Assembly: GCA_021776785.1 (NCBI GenBank)
Contig: JAJFFF010000044.1
Span: 362,999-426,998 of the forward strand
Direction: 5' to 3'
Length of the DNA: 64,000 bases
Source: Planctomycetota bacterium
Lineage (GTDB): Bacteria > Planctomycetota > PLA2
The position numbers were made by a program, and so were the translations under genes. Numbering within the stretch: position 1 is the stretch's first letter; every line of letters begins with the position of its first letter. The notes under the pieces were generated by a model that saw only the letters and a list, made by a program, of their open reading frames with translations, searched no databases and was not told the origin of the DNA. This document shows positions 37,576-47,039 of this stretch, in pieces.

Positions 37576-38919
37576 GTGTCGCAACCGTCTCTCTCCCGCC
37601 GCCGCTTCCTTGAGTCCTCCGGCGCCGTCGCGCTCGGCTTCTTGGGTCTGCGCGCCTGGCTCGGCGCATCCGCTCACGCCGCGCCGATCGGCTACGGTCC
37701 GCTCGTCGGTGACAAGCACGGCATCCTCGACCTGCCGCGCGGTTTTTCCTACCGCGTGATCTCGCGGCGCGGGGACACGATGGACGATGGCCATCACGTG
37801 CCCGGGCAGCCCGACGGCATGGGAACGTTTCCGGGCAAGACCGGTGAAACGATCCTGATCTGCAATCACGAGATGATGCCGGGCAACAACCCGTTTGAGT
37901 ACGTGATCCCGGAGCGAGTCTACGACAAGGGGCTCGGCCTCACGCCGGGTGCGGGCGGCACGACGACAATCGTGTACGACACCAAACAACAGCGCGTCGT
38001 GCGCCGTTATCTCAGCCTTGCCGGCACCATCCGCAACTGCGCGGGTGGGCCGACGCCGTGGGGCACTTGGATCTCTTGCGAGGAGGCGGTGTTTCGCAGC
38101 GGCAAGCACAAGCGCAACGACGACACGATTGAATTCGACTTCATCACCGAGCACGACCACGGTTACAACTTCGAAGTACCGGCGCGGCTCGAGCCCGGAC
38201 TCTGCAAGCCCGTACCGCTGCGCGCGATGGGTCGTTTCAACCACGAAGCCATCGCGGTCGATGAGAACACCGGCATCGTGTACCAGACCGAGGACCGCGG
38301 CGACGGTTTGATCTATCGATACATCCCCAACCACAGAAACGAACTGGCGAGCGGCGGGAAGCTGCAAGCGTTGGTCGTGAGCGGGCTCGCGAGTGCGGAC
38401 ACGCGCAACTGGGTCGCGCCTACGTTCCGGCCGGGCGTGCGCTATCCGGTCAAGTGGCTCGACCTGGACCACGTCGAATCTCCCAACGACGACTTGCGCC
38501 ACCGCGGCTATGGAATGGGCGCGGCTCGTTTCGCCCGCGGGGAAGGCATGTGGCGCGGCCGCGACGGCATCTACTTCGCGTGCACCAACGGTGGCGCGAA
38601 ACAACTCGGCCAGATCTGGCGCTTGCAGGACGACACACTCGAACTCTTCGTGGAGCCCAACGACTCCAACTTGATCGAGAACGCCGACAACCTGACGGTG
38701 GCGCCGTGGGGCGACCTAATCGTCGCCGAGGATCGTTCCGAAGAGGTGGTTCGCCTGGTCGGGATCACGCCCAGCGGCCGCCCGTACACGTTGGCGCGCC
38801 ACCACAAGAAGACCGAGTTCGCCGGCTGTGTTTTTTCGCCCGACGGCACGACGCTCTTTGCCAACATCCAGGGCGCGGGACTAACGGTCGCGATCACGGG
38901 ACCGTGGCGCCGCACGTAG
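37576..38919 (+). CDS. PhoX/DUF839-family protein with Tat signal
   Basis: 447 residues, GTG start. N-terminus SRRRFLESSGAVALGFLGL is a twin-arginine signal (SRRRFL). The mature part fits DUF839/PhoX: GDTMDDGHHVPGQPDGMG, ICNHEMMPGNNPF, CAGGPTPWGTWISCEE and GAARFARGEGMW, blocks that hold calcium and iron in PhoX phosphatases. Exported folded through Tat, consistent with a metal-cofactor enzyme. Phosphatase activity is inferred by family. Its stop overlaps the next gene's start (GTG at 38904). Confidence 0.82.
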   Translation: MSQPSLSRRRFLESSGAVALGFLGLRAWLGASAHAAPIGYGPLVGDKHGILDLPRGFSYRVISRRGDTMDDGHHVPGQPDGMGTFPGKTGETILICNHEMMPGNNPFEYVIPERVYDKGLGLTPGAGGTTTIVYDTKQQRVVRRYLSLAGTIRNCAGGPTPWGTWISCEEAVFRSGKHKRNDDTIEFDFITEHDHGYNFEVPARLEPGLCKPVPLRAMGRFNHEAIAVDENTGIVYQTEDRGDGLIYRYIPNHRNELASGGKLQALVVSGLASADTRNWVAPTFRPGVRYPVKWLDLDHVESPNDDLRHRGYGMGAARFARGEGMWRGRDGIYFACTNGGAKQLGQIWRLQDDTLELFVEPNDSNLIENADNLTVAPWGDLIVAEDRSEEVVRLVGITPSGRPYTLARHHKKTEFAGCVFSPDGTTLFANIQGAGLTVAITGPWRRT

Positions 38920-39974
38920 AGCCCGCGCGCGCGGACGCGGCGCCCCGGCGCGCGCGGTTTGATTCCGGATGGACGCCCGGCCAGTACGCATGCGTCCGCG
39001 TGGCCGTGAGCTTGTGGCTCTGTTGGATGTGGCTGGCGCCAGCGACAAGTACGCCGCACGGCGTCACCTGGTTTCCCAACCTCGCGGATGCGATCGGACT
39101 GACGCCGCTGCGTGTCCTCGGCGGGATCGGCGCACTCGCTCTCCTCACCGGCCGCGCGCGCCGCATTTTCGCCGCCGTGTCGATCTGTTTGCTCGCGTCC
39201 TGGTACCACGCCACGGCGCAACCGGTCTGGTCGGCGCCGCTCCTCGGTTGGGTGCTGACGACGTTTGTCGTCGCACGATCACCGCCCCGCTGGATCTATG
39301 CGGGAACTTGGCTCGTCTTGCTGCTGGCCACAAGTTTCGATCCGGCCGACGAGCTACTATTCGCGCCTCGTACCTGGTCACCCTTGGCGGTCGCGCACTT
39401 CGCTCTGCTCTTGGGCCTGGCCTCGCGCGGCGCACGACCGTGGGCGTACGGCGGGATCGCGCTCCTCTTTTTGATCCGCGTCATCCCCGGCACAAGCGCC
39501 GTCGACAGCGTCGGCGTGGCGCTGTTTTTTCTGGCGGCGTGGAACCCGTCGTGGCTGCGGGGAAAGCACGCATCAGGCGCCGAGACGTTTTATTACGACG
39601 GCGCGTGCGGACTGTGCCATCGCGGCGTGCAGCTCGTGGCCACAGAACTCGAGACACGCTCCACGATGCTGTTCGCGCCCCTCGCCGGCCCATGGTTTCA
39701 AAGCCAGGGGTTAGATGGCGCGAAACTGCCGGACAGCGTCGTGTTCCGCGATGAACACGAACGCGTTCTGGTTCGATCGGACGCAGCCCTCGCGATCGCG
39801 CAACGCATGGGCGGCCTCTGGCGGGCGATCGCCGCTTTGACCTCGGCCATCCCACGCCCGTTGCGCGACTGGGTTTACAACAAGATCGCGCGCATCCGCC
39901 TCCGGCTCTTCGCACGACCCGACAGCGTGTGTCCCATGTTGCCGCCGGACGCGCGGGCGCGCTTTCGCGACTGA
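38904..39974 (+). CDS. integral membrane protein with C-terminal DCC (DUF393) thiol-redox domain
   Basis: 356 residues from GTG 38904, 16 bp inside the preceding gene, suggesting translational coupling. Residues about 25-210 contain several hydrophobic helices (VAVSLWLCWMWLAP, IGALALLTG, LVLLLATS) as in HTTM-like proteins. The C-terminal 130 residues carry TFYYDGACGLCHRGVQ, the DxxCxxC motif of DUF393 thiol-disulfide oxidoreductase-like domains, and VVFRDEHERVLVRSDAAL. The pairing of HTTM-like membrane part and DCC is known in other bacteria. Function undetermined. Confidence 0.65.
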   Translation: MAPHVEPARADAAPRRARFDSGWTPGQYACVRVAVSLWLCWMWLAPATSTPHGVTWFPNLADAIGLTPLRVLGGIGALALLTGRARRIFAAVSICLLASWYHATAQPVWSAPLLGWVLTTFVVARSPPRWIYAGTWLVLLLATSFDPADELLFAPRTWSPLAVAHFALLLGLASRGARPWAYGGIALLFLIRVIPGTSAVDSVGVALFFLAAWNPSWLRGKHASGAETFYYDGACGLCHRGVQLVATELETRSTMLFAPLAGPWFQSQGLDGAKLPDSVVFRDEHERVLVRSDAALAIAQRMGGLWRAIAALTSAIPRPLRDWVYNKIARIRLRLFARPDSVCPMLPPDARARFRD

Positions 39975-39984
39975 CGGCGCCCGC

Positions 39985-40947
39985 CTACTGCAACGTCCAG
40001 TGGCGATAGATCAAACCGCCGCCGAGGGCGAGCGCGCCCCCCAGCACCGAACGCACGATGGAAGACCCAATCGCGTTGCCGTCAAACCTCATCACCATCA
40101 CGATCCCCGCCAGTACGAGGAAACAGCCGATCACCGGCTGGGCGTAGTGCCTCAGAGGCGTCGCTCCGCGCGTCTTGTGAAACGGATGATCGGGCTCTTC
40201 GTCAACGCGACGTTGATAGGCGCGCGCGTCATCGATGTCGGAGCGGATCGTGCTCCAGAGGTCCTCGCCGTCGGTACGTACCCAACGCAACCGCATCATC
40301 AACACGCCGACCCCGGTCCCCACGGCCGCGCCGATGAGATGCAAAATCGCGCTCCCGCCGCCGAACCAACCGAACATCAACGCATTGAGCATGTCGAACA
40401 CGAAGTACACGGCGACCAGCCACCCCACGCGATGGGATTGAACGGTCATGTACCGCACCGACCGGAGGTGGAGTCCGAAAAACCAAAACACCTGAACGCG
40501 CCGACCGGGCGCCCAAAGGAGTGCCATCATCATCAACGCGGCGATCACGCCCGAAGCGCCGAGCGATCCAACCGGCGCAAACCACTGACCCGACACCATG
40601 AATGATTCGATCGCGCCGGTGAGCAACGCGACCGTGAGCCACACCTGAAGAAGGCGCTTCCATCCGATGCGACTCTCCACGACGATCCCAAACGTGCCGA
40701 GGAACAGCATGTTGAAAATCAGGTGTAGCTCGTTGCTGTGAACCAGTGTGCTCGTGAGCCACGTATAGGGCTTGGAAACGCCGTACCGCAAGACAAGGCT
40801 GTCGAAGAGTGGGCCGCCGCGCAACCCCGAGATCGTGGGCTCCATCATGCCGATGACGAGCGCGATCAACACCTGAAGGCCGATCAGTCCGAGCGTCGCG
40901 TACGGACGACTCGTTGATTGTCCGTCGGGGCGGAGCGGGATAAACAC
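39985..40947 (-). CDS. rhomboid-family intramembrane serine protease
   Basis: 320 residues, six or seven hydrophobic helices. Catalytic Ser132 in GSLGASGVIAA, catalytic His203 in AILHLIGAAVG, and the H70...H75...N79 block (HSNELHLIFNM) that supports oxyanion formation. Cleaves single-pass substrates in the membrane. The C-terminal 100 residues include a charged cytosolic loop (DLWSTIRSDIDDARAYQR) and two further helices, an extension over the minimal core. Confidence 0.87.
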   Translation of the reverse strand: MFIPLRPDGQSTSRPYATLGLIGLQVLIALVIGMMEPTISGLRGGPLFDSLVLRYGVSKPYTWLTSTLVHSNELHLIFNMLFLGTFGIVVESRIGWKRLLQVWLTVALLTGAIESFMVSGQWFAPVGSLGASGVIAALMMMALLWAPGRRVQVFWFFGLHLRSVRYMTVQSHRVGWLVAVYFVFDMLNALMFGWFGGGSAILHLIGAAVGTGVGVLMMRLRWVRTDGEDLWSTIRSDIDDARAYQRRVDEEPDHPFHKTRGATPLRHYAQPVIGCFLVLAGIVMVMRFDGNAIGSSIVRSVLGGALALGGGLIYRHWTLQ

Positions 40948-40974
40948 TTGCGCGGTACCGATGCGCGGCGCGCG

Positions 40975-41787
40975 TTATTCGCGCGCGTCTCCGAGGCGCT
41001 CCAAGGCGTCGGCTTGCGCGGACGTAACCGCACCCTTGTTCCGAGCGATCGGGACGGTGGCGGCGAGGAGCTGGCGATACAGTTCGCGTTGGGGGCCCTT
41101 CAGCGCGGCGAGGTGGCGCGCCACCAAGGCAACGTCACCGCGCGCCGCGGGTCCGGTCAGCGCGGCGGGCAAGCCGACGGCGCCGACGTTGTCGATCGAC
41201 CCGCGCACCAACTCGACGAGCGCGCCGTGGGCGACATCTTGATCCACGCCGGCCTGCGTAAACAGATCGCGCGCGATGTGCAGCAGCGTGACCGTGTAGT
41301 TGGATGCGATCGCCGCGGCCGCGTGATAGAGCACCTTGTGTTCTGTGTTCACCCGTGCGACATGGCCGCCCAGATCGCGCGCCAACCCGTCCACGCCAGC
41401 GTCGCCTTCGACAAAGAAGTACGTACTCTTGAGGGCGAGCACCGCACTCTCCAAATCGGCGAACGCCCGCAGCGGATGGAGACTCGCTGTGCGCGCGCCC
41501 GTCGGCGCAAGAATCGTCGAAGCATGGGCACCGCTTAGATGGACGGCAAGCTGATCCGCGCGCAGCGGCACTCGTTGCGCGACCCCGGCGATGACGTCGT
41601 CGGGCGTCGCAAACACGACGACATCCGAGTCCGTGAAGGGTCCTCCGGCATCGCCCTGGCCCAGTACGGCCACGGCTTCCGCCGCGGAGCGACGCGCATG
41701 CACGCTTGCGATGGTGTGACCCGCGCCGATCCAACCGCGCCCGAGCGCACGTCCGGCAGCCCCGCAACCGACAAAGGAAATCTTCAC
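40975..41787 (-). CDS. Rossmann-fold DUF2520 oxidoreductase-like protein
   Basis: 270 residues. N-terminal NAD(P)-binding SFVGCGAAGRALGRG, then DSDVVVFATPDDVIAGVA and LHPLRAFAD, followed by the all-helical DUF2520 domain (YHAAAAIASNYTVTLL). Relatives resemble F420-dependent NADP reductases and some ketopantoate reductase-like proteins but the reaction is unknown. It overlaps thiD by 4 bp (41784-41787), indicating coupled translation. Confidence 0.78.
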   Translation of the reverse strand: MKISFVGCGAAGRALGRGWIGAGHTIASVHARRSAAEAVAVLGQGDAGGPFTDSDVVVFATPDDVIAGVAQRVPLRADQLAVHLSGAHASTILAPTGARTASLHPLRAFADLESAVLALKSTYFFVEGDAGVDGLARDLGGHVARVNTEHKVLYHAAAAIASNYTVTLLHIARDLFTQAGVDQDVAHGALVELVRGSIDNVGAVGLPAALTGPAARGDVALVARHLAALKGPQRELYRQLLAATVPIARNKGAVTSAQADALERLGDARE

Positions 41788-42557
41788 TGAGCCCCCCCGT
41801 GGTTGAGTGGGTTGTTGCCCCGGCCCAAAACGACGACCGTTTGCAGCCCGCGCCGCACAAACGCGCGCGCCTTCGCGACGGCGGTCGGCACGTCATCGCC
41901 GCACGCCAACCGTGCCGCGATCGCCGCCGCGAGTGCGCAGCCTGTGCCGTGACTGTGCGGAGTGTCGATGCGCTCGTCCTGAAACTCCGTGATTTTTGAT
42001 CCAACGCGCAACACGTCGATGATCGTATCGCCGGGCAAGTGCCCGCCCTTCACCAACACCGCCGGCGCGTCGATGTCGCGCGCGGCGGCGCGCATCGCGG
42101 CCACCGAATCCACCGGGCGCCCGAGCAGCGTCTCCACTTCGGGCAGGTTCGGCGTGACGAGGACGGCGTATGGAAACAAGCGCGCGAGCTCACGCCCGGC
42201 TTGCGAAAGCGCGTCACCCGACGTCGCAACCATGACGGGATCGACGACGAGATTGGGAAGTCCCCGACGAGCGAGGACCTCTACGACGACATCGATCGTC
42301 GCGGCATCCGGCAACATTCCGGTCTTTGCGGCATGCACCGGCATGTCATCGAGCAACGTTTCCAACTGCGCGCGCAAGAACGCGGGCGGCGGCACATGAA
42401 CATCCGTCACGCCCTGGGTGCTTTGCGCGGTGAGCGCGGTGAGCACCGCCATCCCGTACACGCCGTGGCTCGCAAACGTCTTCAGGTCGCCCTGCACGCC
42501 GGCGCCCCCGGACGGATCCGACCCGGCCACTGTCAACACTGCCCGCATCCACGCCAT
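41784..42557 (-). CDS. thiD: hydroxymethylpyrimidine / phosphomethylpyrimidine kinase
   Basis: 257 residues (254 from a second ATG at 42548). VLTVAGSDPSGGAGVQGDLKT, VHAAKTGMLPD, LVVDPVMVATSGD, PNLPEVETLLGR and HGTGCALAAAIAARLACG are the ribokinase-fold ThiD signature. Makes HMP-PP for thiamine synthesis. Unusually paired with a DUF2520 gene and no other thi gene. Confidence 0.92.
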   Translation of the reverse strand: MAWMRAVLTVAGSDPSGGAGVQGDLKTFASHGVYGMAVLTALTAQSTQGVTDVHVPPPAFLRAQLETLLDDMPVHAAKTGMLPDAATIDVVVEVLARRGLPNLVVDPVMVATSGDALSQAGRELARLFPYAVLVTPNLPEVETLLGRPVDSVAAMRAAARDIDAPAVLVKGGHLPGDTIIDVLRVGSKITEFQDERIDTPHSHGTGCALAAAIAARLACGDDVPTAVAKARAFVRRGLQTVVVLGRGNNPLNHGGAQ

Positions 42558-42752
42558 GATACCGGCGCGTCCGCGAGTCTCGCGCGGTTGGGTTGCGTCC
42601 AGCCGTCACTCGTCCCCATCCGCGGACACCGCGACCCAACTTTCCGACAACAGTGGGTGAAACGTGTCGCTATGACGCAGATGAACCCGCCGCGTCGCCA
42701 GGAACTTGCGACTGACCGCGACGGCAAGTGGATCGCGTCCTAGAATGTCGTT

Positions 42753-43376
42753 GTGAAGCTCTTTACCGCGGCCCACGACCGCAAGCTCGTTTGCGATGCC
42801 TTGCTTGTCGATACGGATCGGACGCTGCGTCCGCTCGCCGCGACGCTCGATGAGAGCGAAGGCTCTGTAACGGAACTATTGGCATGCGTGCTCGATCGTG
42901 TCGTCTTGATGGGACGCAGCTTACACGCCGTGCGCGATAGAACGTTTTGCGTTTTCGCGGGGCGCCGGCAACAAGGTTGGCACGTCGCGCTCACCGAGCC
43001 TTATCACGCCGGCGTGATCGACGCCCTAAAAGATGCGTTGCGAGACTTCGGTGCAGTTACTCAACTTATAGACATCGCCGCGCATGCGTCCGACCTCGCG
43101 CCGTGGCTTGCGTTTCAAAGCGGCGTCGTGACCGTGCTCAATACACCGACGCTGCGCCCCTACAACAAGTTAGCCGCACGGCACGGCCTCCGCGTCGCCG
43201 CGGCCGCAACCACCCACGCCCCCGATGCCGATGTCTACGTCGGCCCTGTCGCGGCGCGTGATTACGTCGCCCATCCCGAAGAACTCACGCTCGATTTGGA
43301 GCGGCTCGATGCGATGCCGCCTGACGAGTGGGATCACCTTTTCACCCGCCGTTCCCAAGGACCGAACCCGTCATGA
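42753..43376 (+). CDS. conserved-looking protein of unknown function, first gene of the C25 peptidase operon
   Basis: 207 residues, GTG start. No family recognised; no signal peptide or membrane segments. Mixed alpha/beta composition with HDRKLVCDALLVDTDRTL, YHAGVIDALKDAL and a C-terminal acidic block. Stop TGA (43374-43376) overlaps the ATG of the C25 peptidase gene by 4 bp, so function is likely linked to it (for instance a cytosolic partner). The frame has normal codon use and I consider it real. Confidence 0.6.
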   Translation: MKLFTAAHDRKLVCDALLVDTDRTLRPLAATLDESEGSVTELLACVLDRVVLMGRSLHAVRDRTFCVFAGRRQQGWHVALTEPYHAGVIDALKDALRDFGAVTQLIDIAAHASDLAPWLAFQSGVVTVLNTPTLRPYNKLAARHGLRVAAAATTHAPDADVYVGPVAARDYVAHPEELTLDLERLDAMPPDEWDHLFTRRSQGPNPS

Positions 43377-44896
43377 TGCGTTTGCTTTTGAGCGTTCTTT
43401 GCTTCGTCGCTGCGGTGTCCGCGCAAGATGTCTTGGTCATCGCTCCTAAACGGTTGCAGAGCTCCCTTGCGGATTGGAAAAAGCACCGCGCGCGGCAGGG
43501 CCACAAGCTCGTCGTCGAAGAACCGAGCGCGGATATGCGGGCGCAGGTGCTGGCTCGCCACAAAGCAAGCGGCGGCAAGCTGCGGTTCATCGTCTTGGTC
43601 GGCGACGTGAAGGACGTGCCGTGCCGTCACGCGAAGGGCGTCATCATTGCCCCCTATGAGCGCGACCCGCGGATCGCCAACGACAACTACTTAGCGGACT
43701 TGGACGGCGACTCGATTCCGGAGCTCGCGGTCGGCCGCATTCCGGCCGACAACGCCAAGGAAGCGCGTGCGCTGCTGGCGCGTGCGATTGCGTATGAAAA
43801 CAGTCGTGACTTTTCGGCCTGGCGCCGACGCGTCAATGTGATCGCCGGCGTCGCCGGTTTTTCAAAGTTTCAGGACGCAATGATCGAAAAGGTCACGGCC
43901 AAGTTCTTGGCGGAGAAGGTTCCGCCCGCCTACGACCTCCACGTCACGTACGCCAACCCAAACTCTTCGTTTTGCCCGCCGCCGACGCGATTGACGCCGA
44001 CGGTGCTGACGCGGTTCAACGAGGGCGCGTTGATCGTTGCCTACATCGGCCACGGCAGCCGGCAGCGGCTCGACCGCATGCGGTTCGGCGCCCGTGTCAT
44101 CGACATCTTTACCGAAGACGACGCGTACTCGATTCGTTCGACGCGCGGAGCACCGATCGTGTTTTTCAACGCGTGTCTTACGGGTCACTTCGACGGGGCT
44201 CCGGACTGCCTCTCCGAGGTCATGCTGCGACAGGAGCGCGGGCCGATCGCGATCATTTCAGCATCGCGCGTTTCGATGCCGTACGCCAACGCGATTATGG
44301 CCAAGGAGCTTCTCGAAGCCCTGTTCCACGAGCGCGTTGCCACCACCGGGGAAGCGCTCCTGCTCACCAAGCAGCGTCTCATGAACCCGAAACCGGGCGA
44401 CGAAGACCGCAAGTACATCACGTTGGCGGCGTCGGTCGCCTGGCAATGGGATCCCAAGAAACTCGAGCAAGAGCGCAAGGAGCACCTTGCTCTCTACAAC
44501 CTACTCGGCGATCCGTTGGTGCGTATTCCGCACCCGGAACCGGCGCAATTGCTCTGTGCGGAGGAAGCCGTCGCGGGGTCGCGTCTAACCGTAGAAGTGA
44601 AAGCCTCGGTGAGCGGAAAGGCGGTCGTCGAACTGATCGCGGAGCGAACGTCGAACGTCGCGCCGCGCAAGAGCGACAGCCAGACAGACTTTCAGGCGTG
44701 CTACGAGCGTTCGAACCAATGGGTGCGCGCGCGCACCGACACCAAGGCGAACGGAACTTCGTTCACACTGGAGCTGGCGTTGCCGCAAGCCCCTGGCAAC
44801 TACGACGTGCGGGTCTGGATCCAGGGGGAGCGCGCCGCCGCGATGGGCTCGCGACGCATCGTCGTGAACTCCGCCGCAACAAGGAATGAAAAATGA
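43373..44896 (+). CDS. gingipain-like C25 family cysteine peptidase, secreted
   Basis: 507 residues, signal peptide MMRLLLSVLCFVAAVSA. FIVLVGDVKDVP and NYLADLDGDSIPELAVGRIP are the N-terminal subdomain signature of C25. Catalytic His is in VAYIGHGSRQ and catalytic Cys in FFNACLTGHFDG, in the right order. ALLVLTKQRL-type helix and the LYNLLGDPLVRIP C-terminal block follow, then a beta-rich 130-residue domain (LTVEVKASVSGKAV). C25 enzymes are caspase-hemoglobinase fold proteases cleaving after Arg/Lys. ATG overlaps previous stop (ATGA); its stop overlaps the next start the same way. Confidence 0.85.
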   Translation: MMRLLLSVLCFVAAVSAQDVLVIAPKRLQSSLADWKKHRARQGHKLVVEEPSADMRAQVLARHKASGGKLRFIVLVGDVKDVPCRHAKGVIIAPYERDPRIANDNYLADLDGDSIPELAVGRIPADNAKEARALLARAIAYENSRDFSAWRRRVNVIAGVAGFSKFQDAMIEKVTAKFLAEKVPPAYDLHVTYANPNSSFCPPPTRLTPTVLTRFNEGALIVAYIGHGSRQRLDRMRFGARVIDIFTEDDAYSIRSTRGAPIVFFNACLTGHFDGAPDCLSEVMLRQERGPIAIISASRVSMPYANAIMAKELLEALFHERVATTGEALLLTKQRLMNPKPGDEDRKYITLAASVAWQWDPKKLEQERKEHLALYNLLGDPLVRIPHPEPAQLLCAEEAVAGSRLTVEVKASVSGKAVVELIAERTSNVAPRKSDSQTDFQACYERSNQWVRARTDTKANGTSFTLELALPQAPGNYDVRVWIQGERAAAMGSRRIVVNSAATRNEK

Positions 44897-45870
44897 TGTC
44901 GATTACAACGAAGAAGCATCTGCTTACGTCGTGCATGCTCGTCAGCTTCGCGTTGAGCGCGGGAACCGTTCGCGCCGAGGACGCCTGTTTTCTAGTCGGA
45001 GTCCATCAAGCAACCGAAGCGAAGCCGCAGCCGACACCGGCCCAGACGGTCGTTACAGTCGATATCCACAGCGGCGACCGGCTGCTCACGTCGCGCCGGA
45101 TCACGCTCCGCAACGCGACCATTCGCAAGCATCTCTATGACGACCCGATGGTCTTGCCGGGCCACGCCGACACAGCCTATCTGGTCACGCGCAGCGCGAA
45201 ACACGGGATGCACTTTGTGCAGCTCTCGTGGGCGCGCGGGGAAGACACCGGAACAGCGCGGCATGTCCGCCAGGCGTTTACGAGTCGCCCGCGCGAACTC
45301 GTGCCCGGCAAGGTCGGTTTTTTCTGCGACCTCTCGCTGCACACGCTCGACTTCTCCTTGGGGCGCCTGACAGAAACTCGTTTTGGCAATCGCCCGCTCG
45401 ATCTCGACTCGTCGCGTAACCGCGTCTACGTTCTCGACAGAGGCCTGTCGTATCACCCCTTGCTCGTCGGGCAACCGCCGACGGGTGTGCGACTCCCGGC
45501 AAATCGATCGTTCGAGCTCCCCGACAAGTTCAAGGCGGCCAAAGGCGCGGTCCGGCCGGATGGGCTCGCGCTCTCCTACGTGACGGTGCGACCCTCGCTG
45601 CGCCCCGGTGCGGAGCGCTTTGTTTGGTCCGTGGCGGACCATCGCGGGCGCCTCCTCGTGCGCCGCGGCTTGCGCGGCCGACCGCACGATCTTCGTTGGC
45701 TTGACAGTGACCGCGTGCTCTTGACCGCGACCTCGCGCGAGCGCACGTTTGTGCACGTCTTGTCCGTGAAGCATCAACACCTCAAGAGCCGTGCGCTCAG
45801 CCCGCACTATCTCGCGGTTCCCGAAATCGTGCCCGCGCGATGGCTGCGGGCCATTTCGAAAAAACACTAG
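44893..45870 (+). CDS. secreted protein of unknown function, third gene of the C25 operon
   Basis: 325 residues with signal peptide MMSITTKKHLLTSCMLVSFALSAGTVRA. The mature part is basic and beta-rich with repeats of the form LDLDSSRNRVYVLDRGL and LRWLDSDRVLLTAT, suggestive of a beta-propeller. No family recognised. It starts 4 bp inside the peptidase stop (ATGA overlap), so it is probably a substrate, inhibitor or companion of that protease. About 130 bp follow before the next gene with nothing notable. Confidence 0.65.
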   Translation: MMSITTKKHLLTSCMLVSFALSAGTVRAEDACFLVGVHQATEAKPQPTPAQTVVTVDIHSGDRLLTSRRITLRNATIRKHLYDDPMVLPGHADTAYLVTRSAKHGMHFVQLSWARGEDTGTARHVRQAFTSRPRELVPGKVGFFCDLSLHTLDFSLGRLTETRFGNRPLDLDSSRNRVYVLDRGLSYHPLLVGQPPTGVRLPANRSFELPDKFKAAKGAVRPDGLALSYVTVRPSLRPGAERFVWSVADHRGRLLVRRGLRGRPHDLRWLDSDRVLLTATSRERTFVHVLSVKHQHLKSRALSPHYLAVPEIVPARWLRAISKKH

Positions 45871-45999
45871 CGCCACCGACAGGGCGGCCGCGTTTCCCCC
45901 CTCCGCACCACCTGGGCCCCTGCGGCGGTACCGCCCCGGAGCGCGTTCGGGCCGTAAGTCCTTGCCATCGCAGACCCGAGCGCCTACACAGGACCAACG

Positions 46000-46761
46000 A
46001 TGTTGGTGTTTGTGCTTCCCGCCATCCTTGCCGGGCTGCTCGGCATCTTGGCCCACCAGGCTGACGGCGCCGTCGCCTATCTCGCCCAGATCCGCATCGC
46101 CTCGCTCGGGGCGATCGCGCTCGGCTATCTCGGCGTAGCGATCTTTGTGTTTCGCAAGCTGTCGGGCTGGCGACGTTGGGCGGCCCTTCTTTGGGGGCTC
46201 TTGGCTCTTCGTGTTGCGTACGTTCCGCTGCTGGCTAGTGGCGTCGTGCTCACATCGTGGCTGGAATGGGGCGCGCGGTTTTTCGGTGGGGAGAACCTAT
46301 CGCTGCCGGTGCACTACATGCTGCCCTGTTTTTGGGCGATGGCCGCGACAACGTGGACGCTCCTGGCGATCGCCGCCGCGTCTCGGCCCAAAGACATCGG
46401 GTGGGACATGGTCACGCTCATCGTGATAGGGCTCGGCGTGTTGTCGTTTTGGAAGCCCGCCGACCGGCACCCCAGCCCCCACCGCTTCGAGTCCAAGGCC
46501 CCGAGCCCGGCCACGAGCGGGCCCACGTATCTGGACGTGGCTGAAGACTCCGCCCGCGACGTCGTCACGCGCATCCTGGCAACCGGCGGCGTCGTCCGCA
46601 ACGCGCTCCAAGGCCGTCGCGGATGGTCCGCAGTCGTCCGCGAAGAGCTGGCCGCCCGCTTCCGAGGCGCTCCCGCGCTGTCCCAAAAAGACCGCATCAG
46701 CTGCCTGGAAGCCGCCCTCGTCAGAGCAAGAAAAGACCTAACCCCAAAAAAAGCAAACTAA
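46000..46761 (+). CDS. membrane protein of unknown function
   Basis: 253 residues. Four hydrophobic helices in the first 150 residues (MLVFVLPAILAGLLGILA, IASLGAIALGYLGVAIFVF, WAALLWGLLALRVAYVPLLA, FWAMAATTWTLLAIAAA) and a fifth (MVTLIVIGLGVLSFW). The last 100 residues are soluble and basic with SKAPSPATSGPTYLDVAED, probably cytosolic. No family recognised. Its last residues read into a Lys-rich run and the stop is 12 bp before repeat element 3. Confidence 0.6.
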   Translation: MLVFVLPAILAGLLGILAHQADGAVAYLAQIRIASLGAIALGYLGVAIFVFRKLSGWRRWAALLWGLLALRVAYVPLLASGVVLTSWLEWGARFFGGENLSLPVHYMLPCFWAMAATTWTLLAIAAASRPKDIGWDMVTLIVIGLGVLSFWKPADRHPSPHRFESKAPSPATSGPTYLDVAEDSARDVVTRILATGGVVRNALQGRRGWSAVVREELAARFRGAPALSQKDRISCLEAALVRARKDLTPKKAN

Positions 46762-46772
46762 CCCAAATCGGG

Positions 46773-47011
46773 CAATGCGGTACCGGGTTGGATTTTTGCG
46801 CGCATAAGCTGTTTTTTTGCAACCAGTTAGGGCGCTTAGGTGCGGCATTGCTGACGCACTTTCGGCTCTCCGCGAACGAGAGTATCGCGTTTTGAGCGAT
46901 CTGCCGCGGTTGGGGCGTCATTTTTGCGGCACCAATGCCGCACGTGGCGCGTATATCTCGTTTCCAGTCAACGCGTTACGGCGAAAAAAATCGAACCCGG
47001 TACCGCATTGG
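46773..47011. mobile_element. inverted-ended repeat element, copy 3 (239 bp)
   Basis: Starts CAATGCGGTACCGGGTTGG with T-rich continuation and ends AAAATCGAACCCGGTACCGC, ATTGG, the inverse of the start. Inside, GCGGCATTG (46842) and CACCAATGCCGCAC form inverted partners and local hairpins. An adjacent GGTACCGCGTTAGAGGTG (47017-47034) looks like a decayed duplicate of the right end. Lies between a plus gene and the converging ftsK stop. No protein encoded. Confidence 0.8.
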
Positions 47012-47039
47012 AGGTGGGTACCGCGTTAGAGGTGCCGCT

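Noticed and set aside
18906..47011. Target-site duplications flanking the inverted elements
   Set aside because: Flanking bases were compared and no convincing direct repeat was found at any of the three copies.
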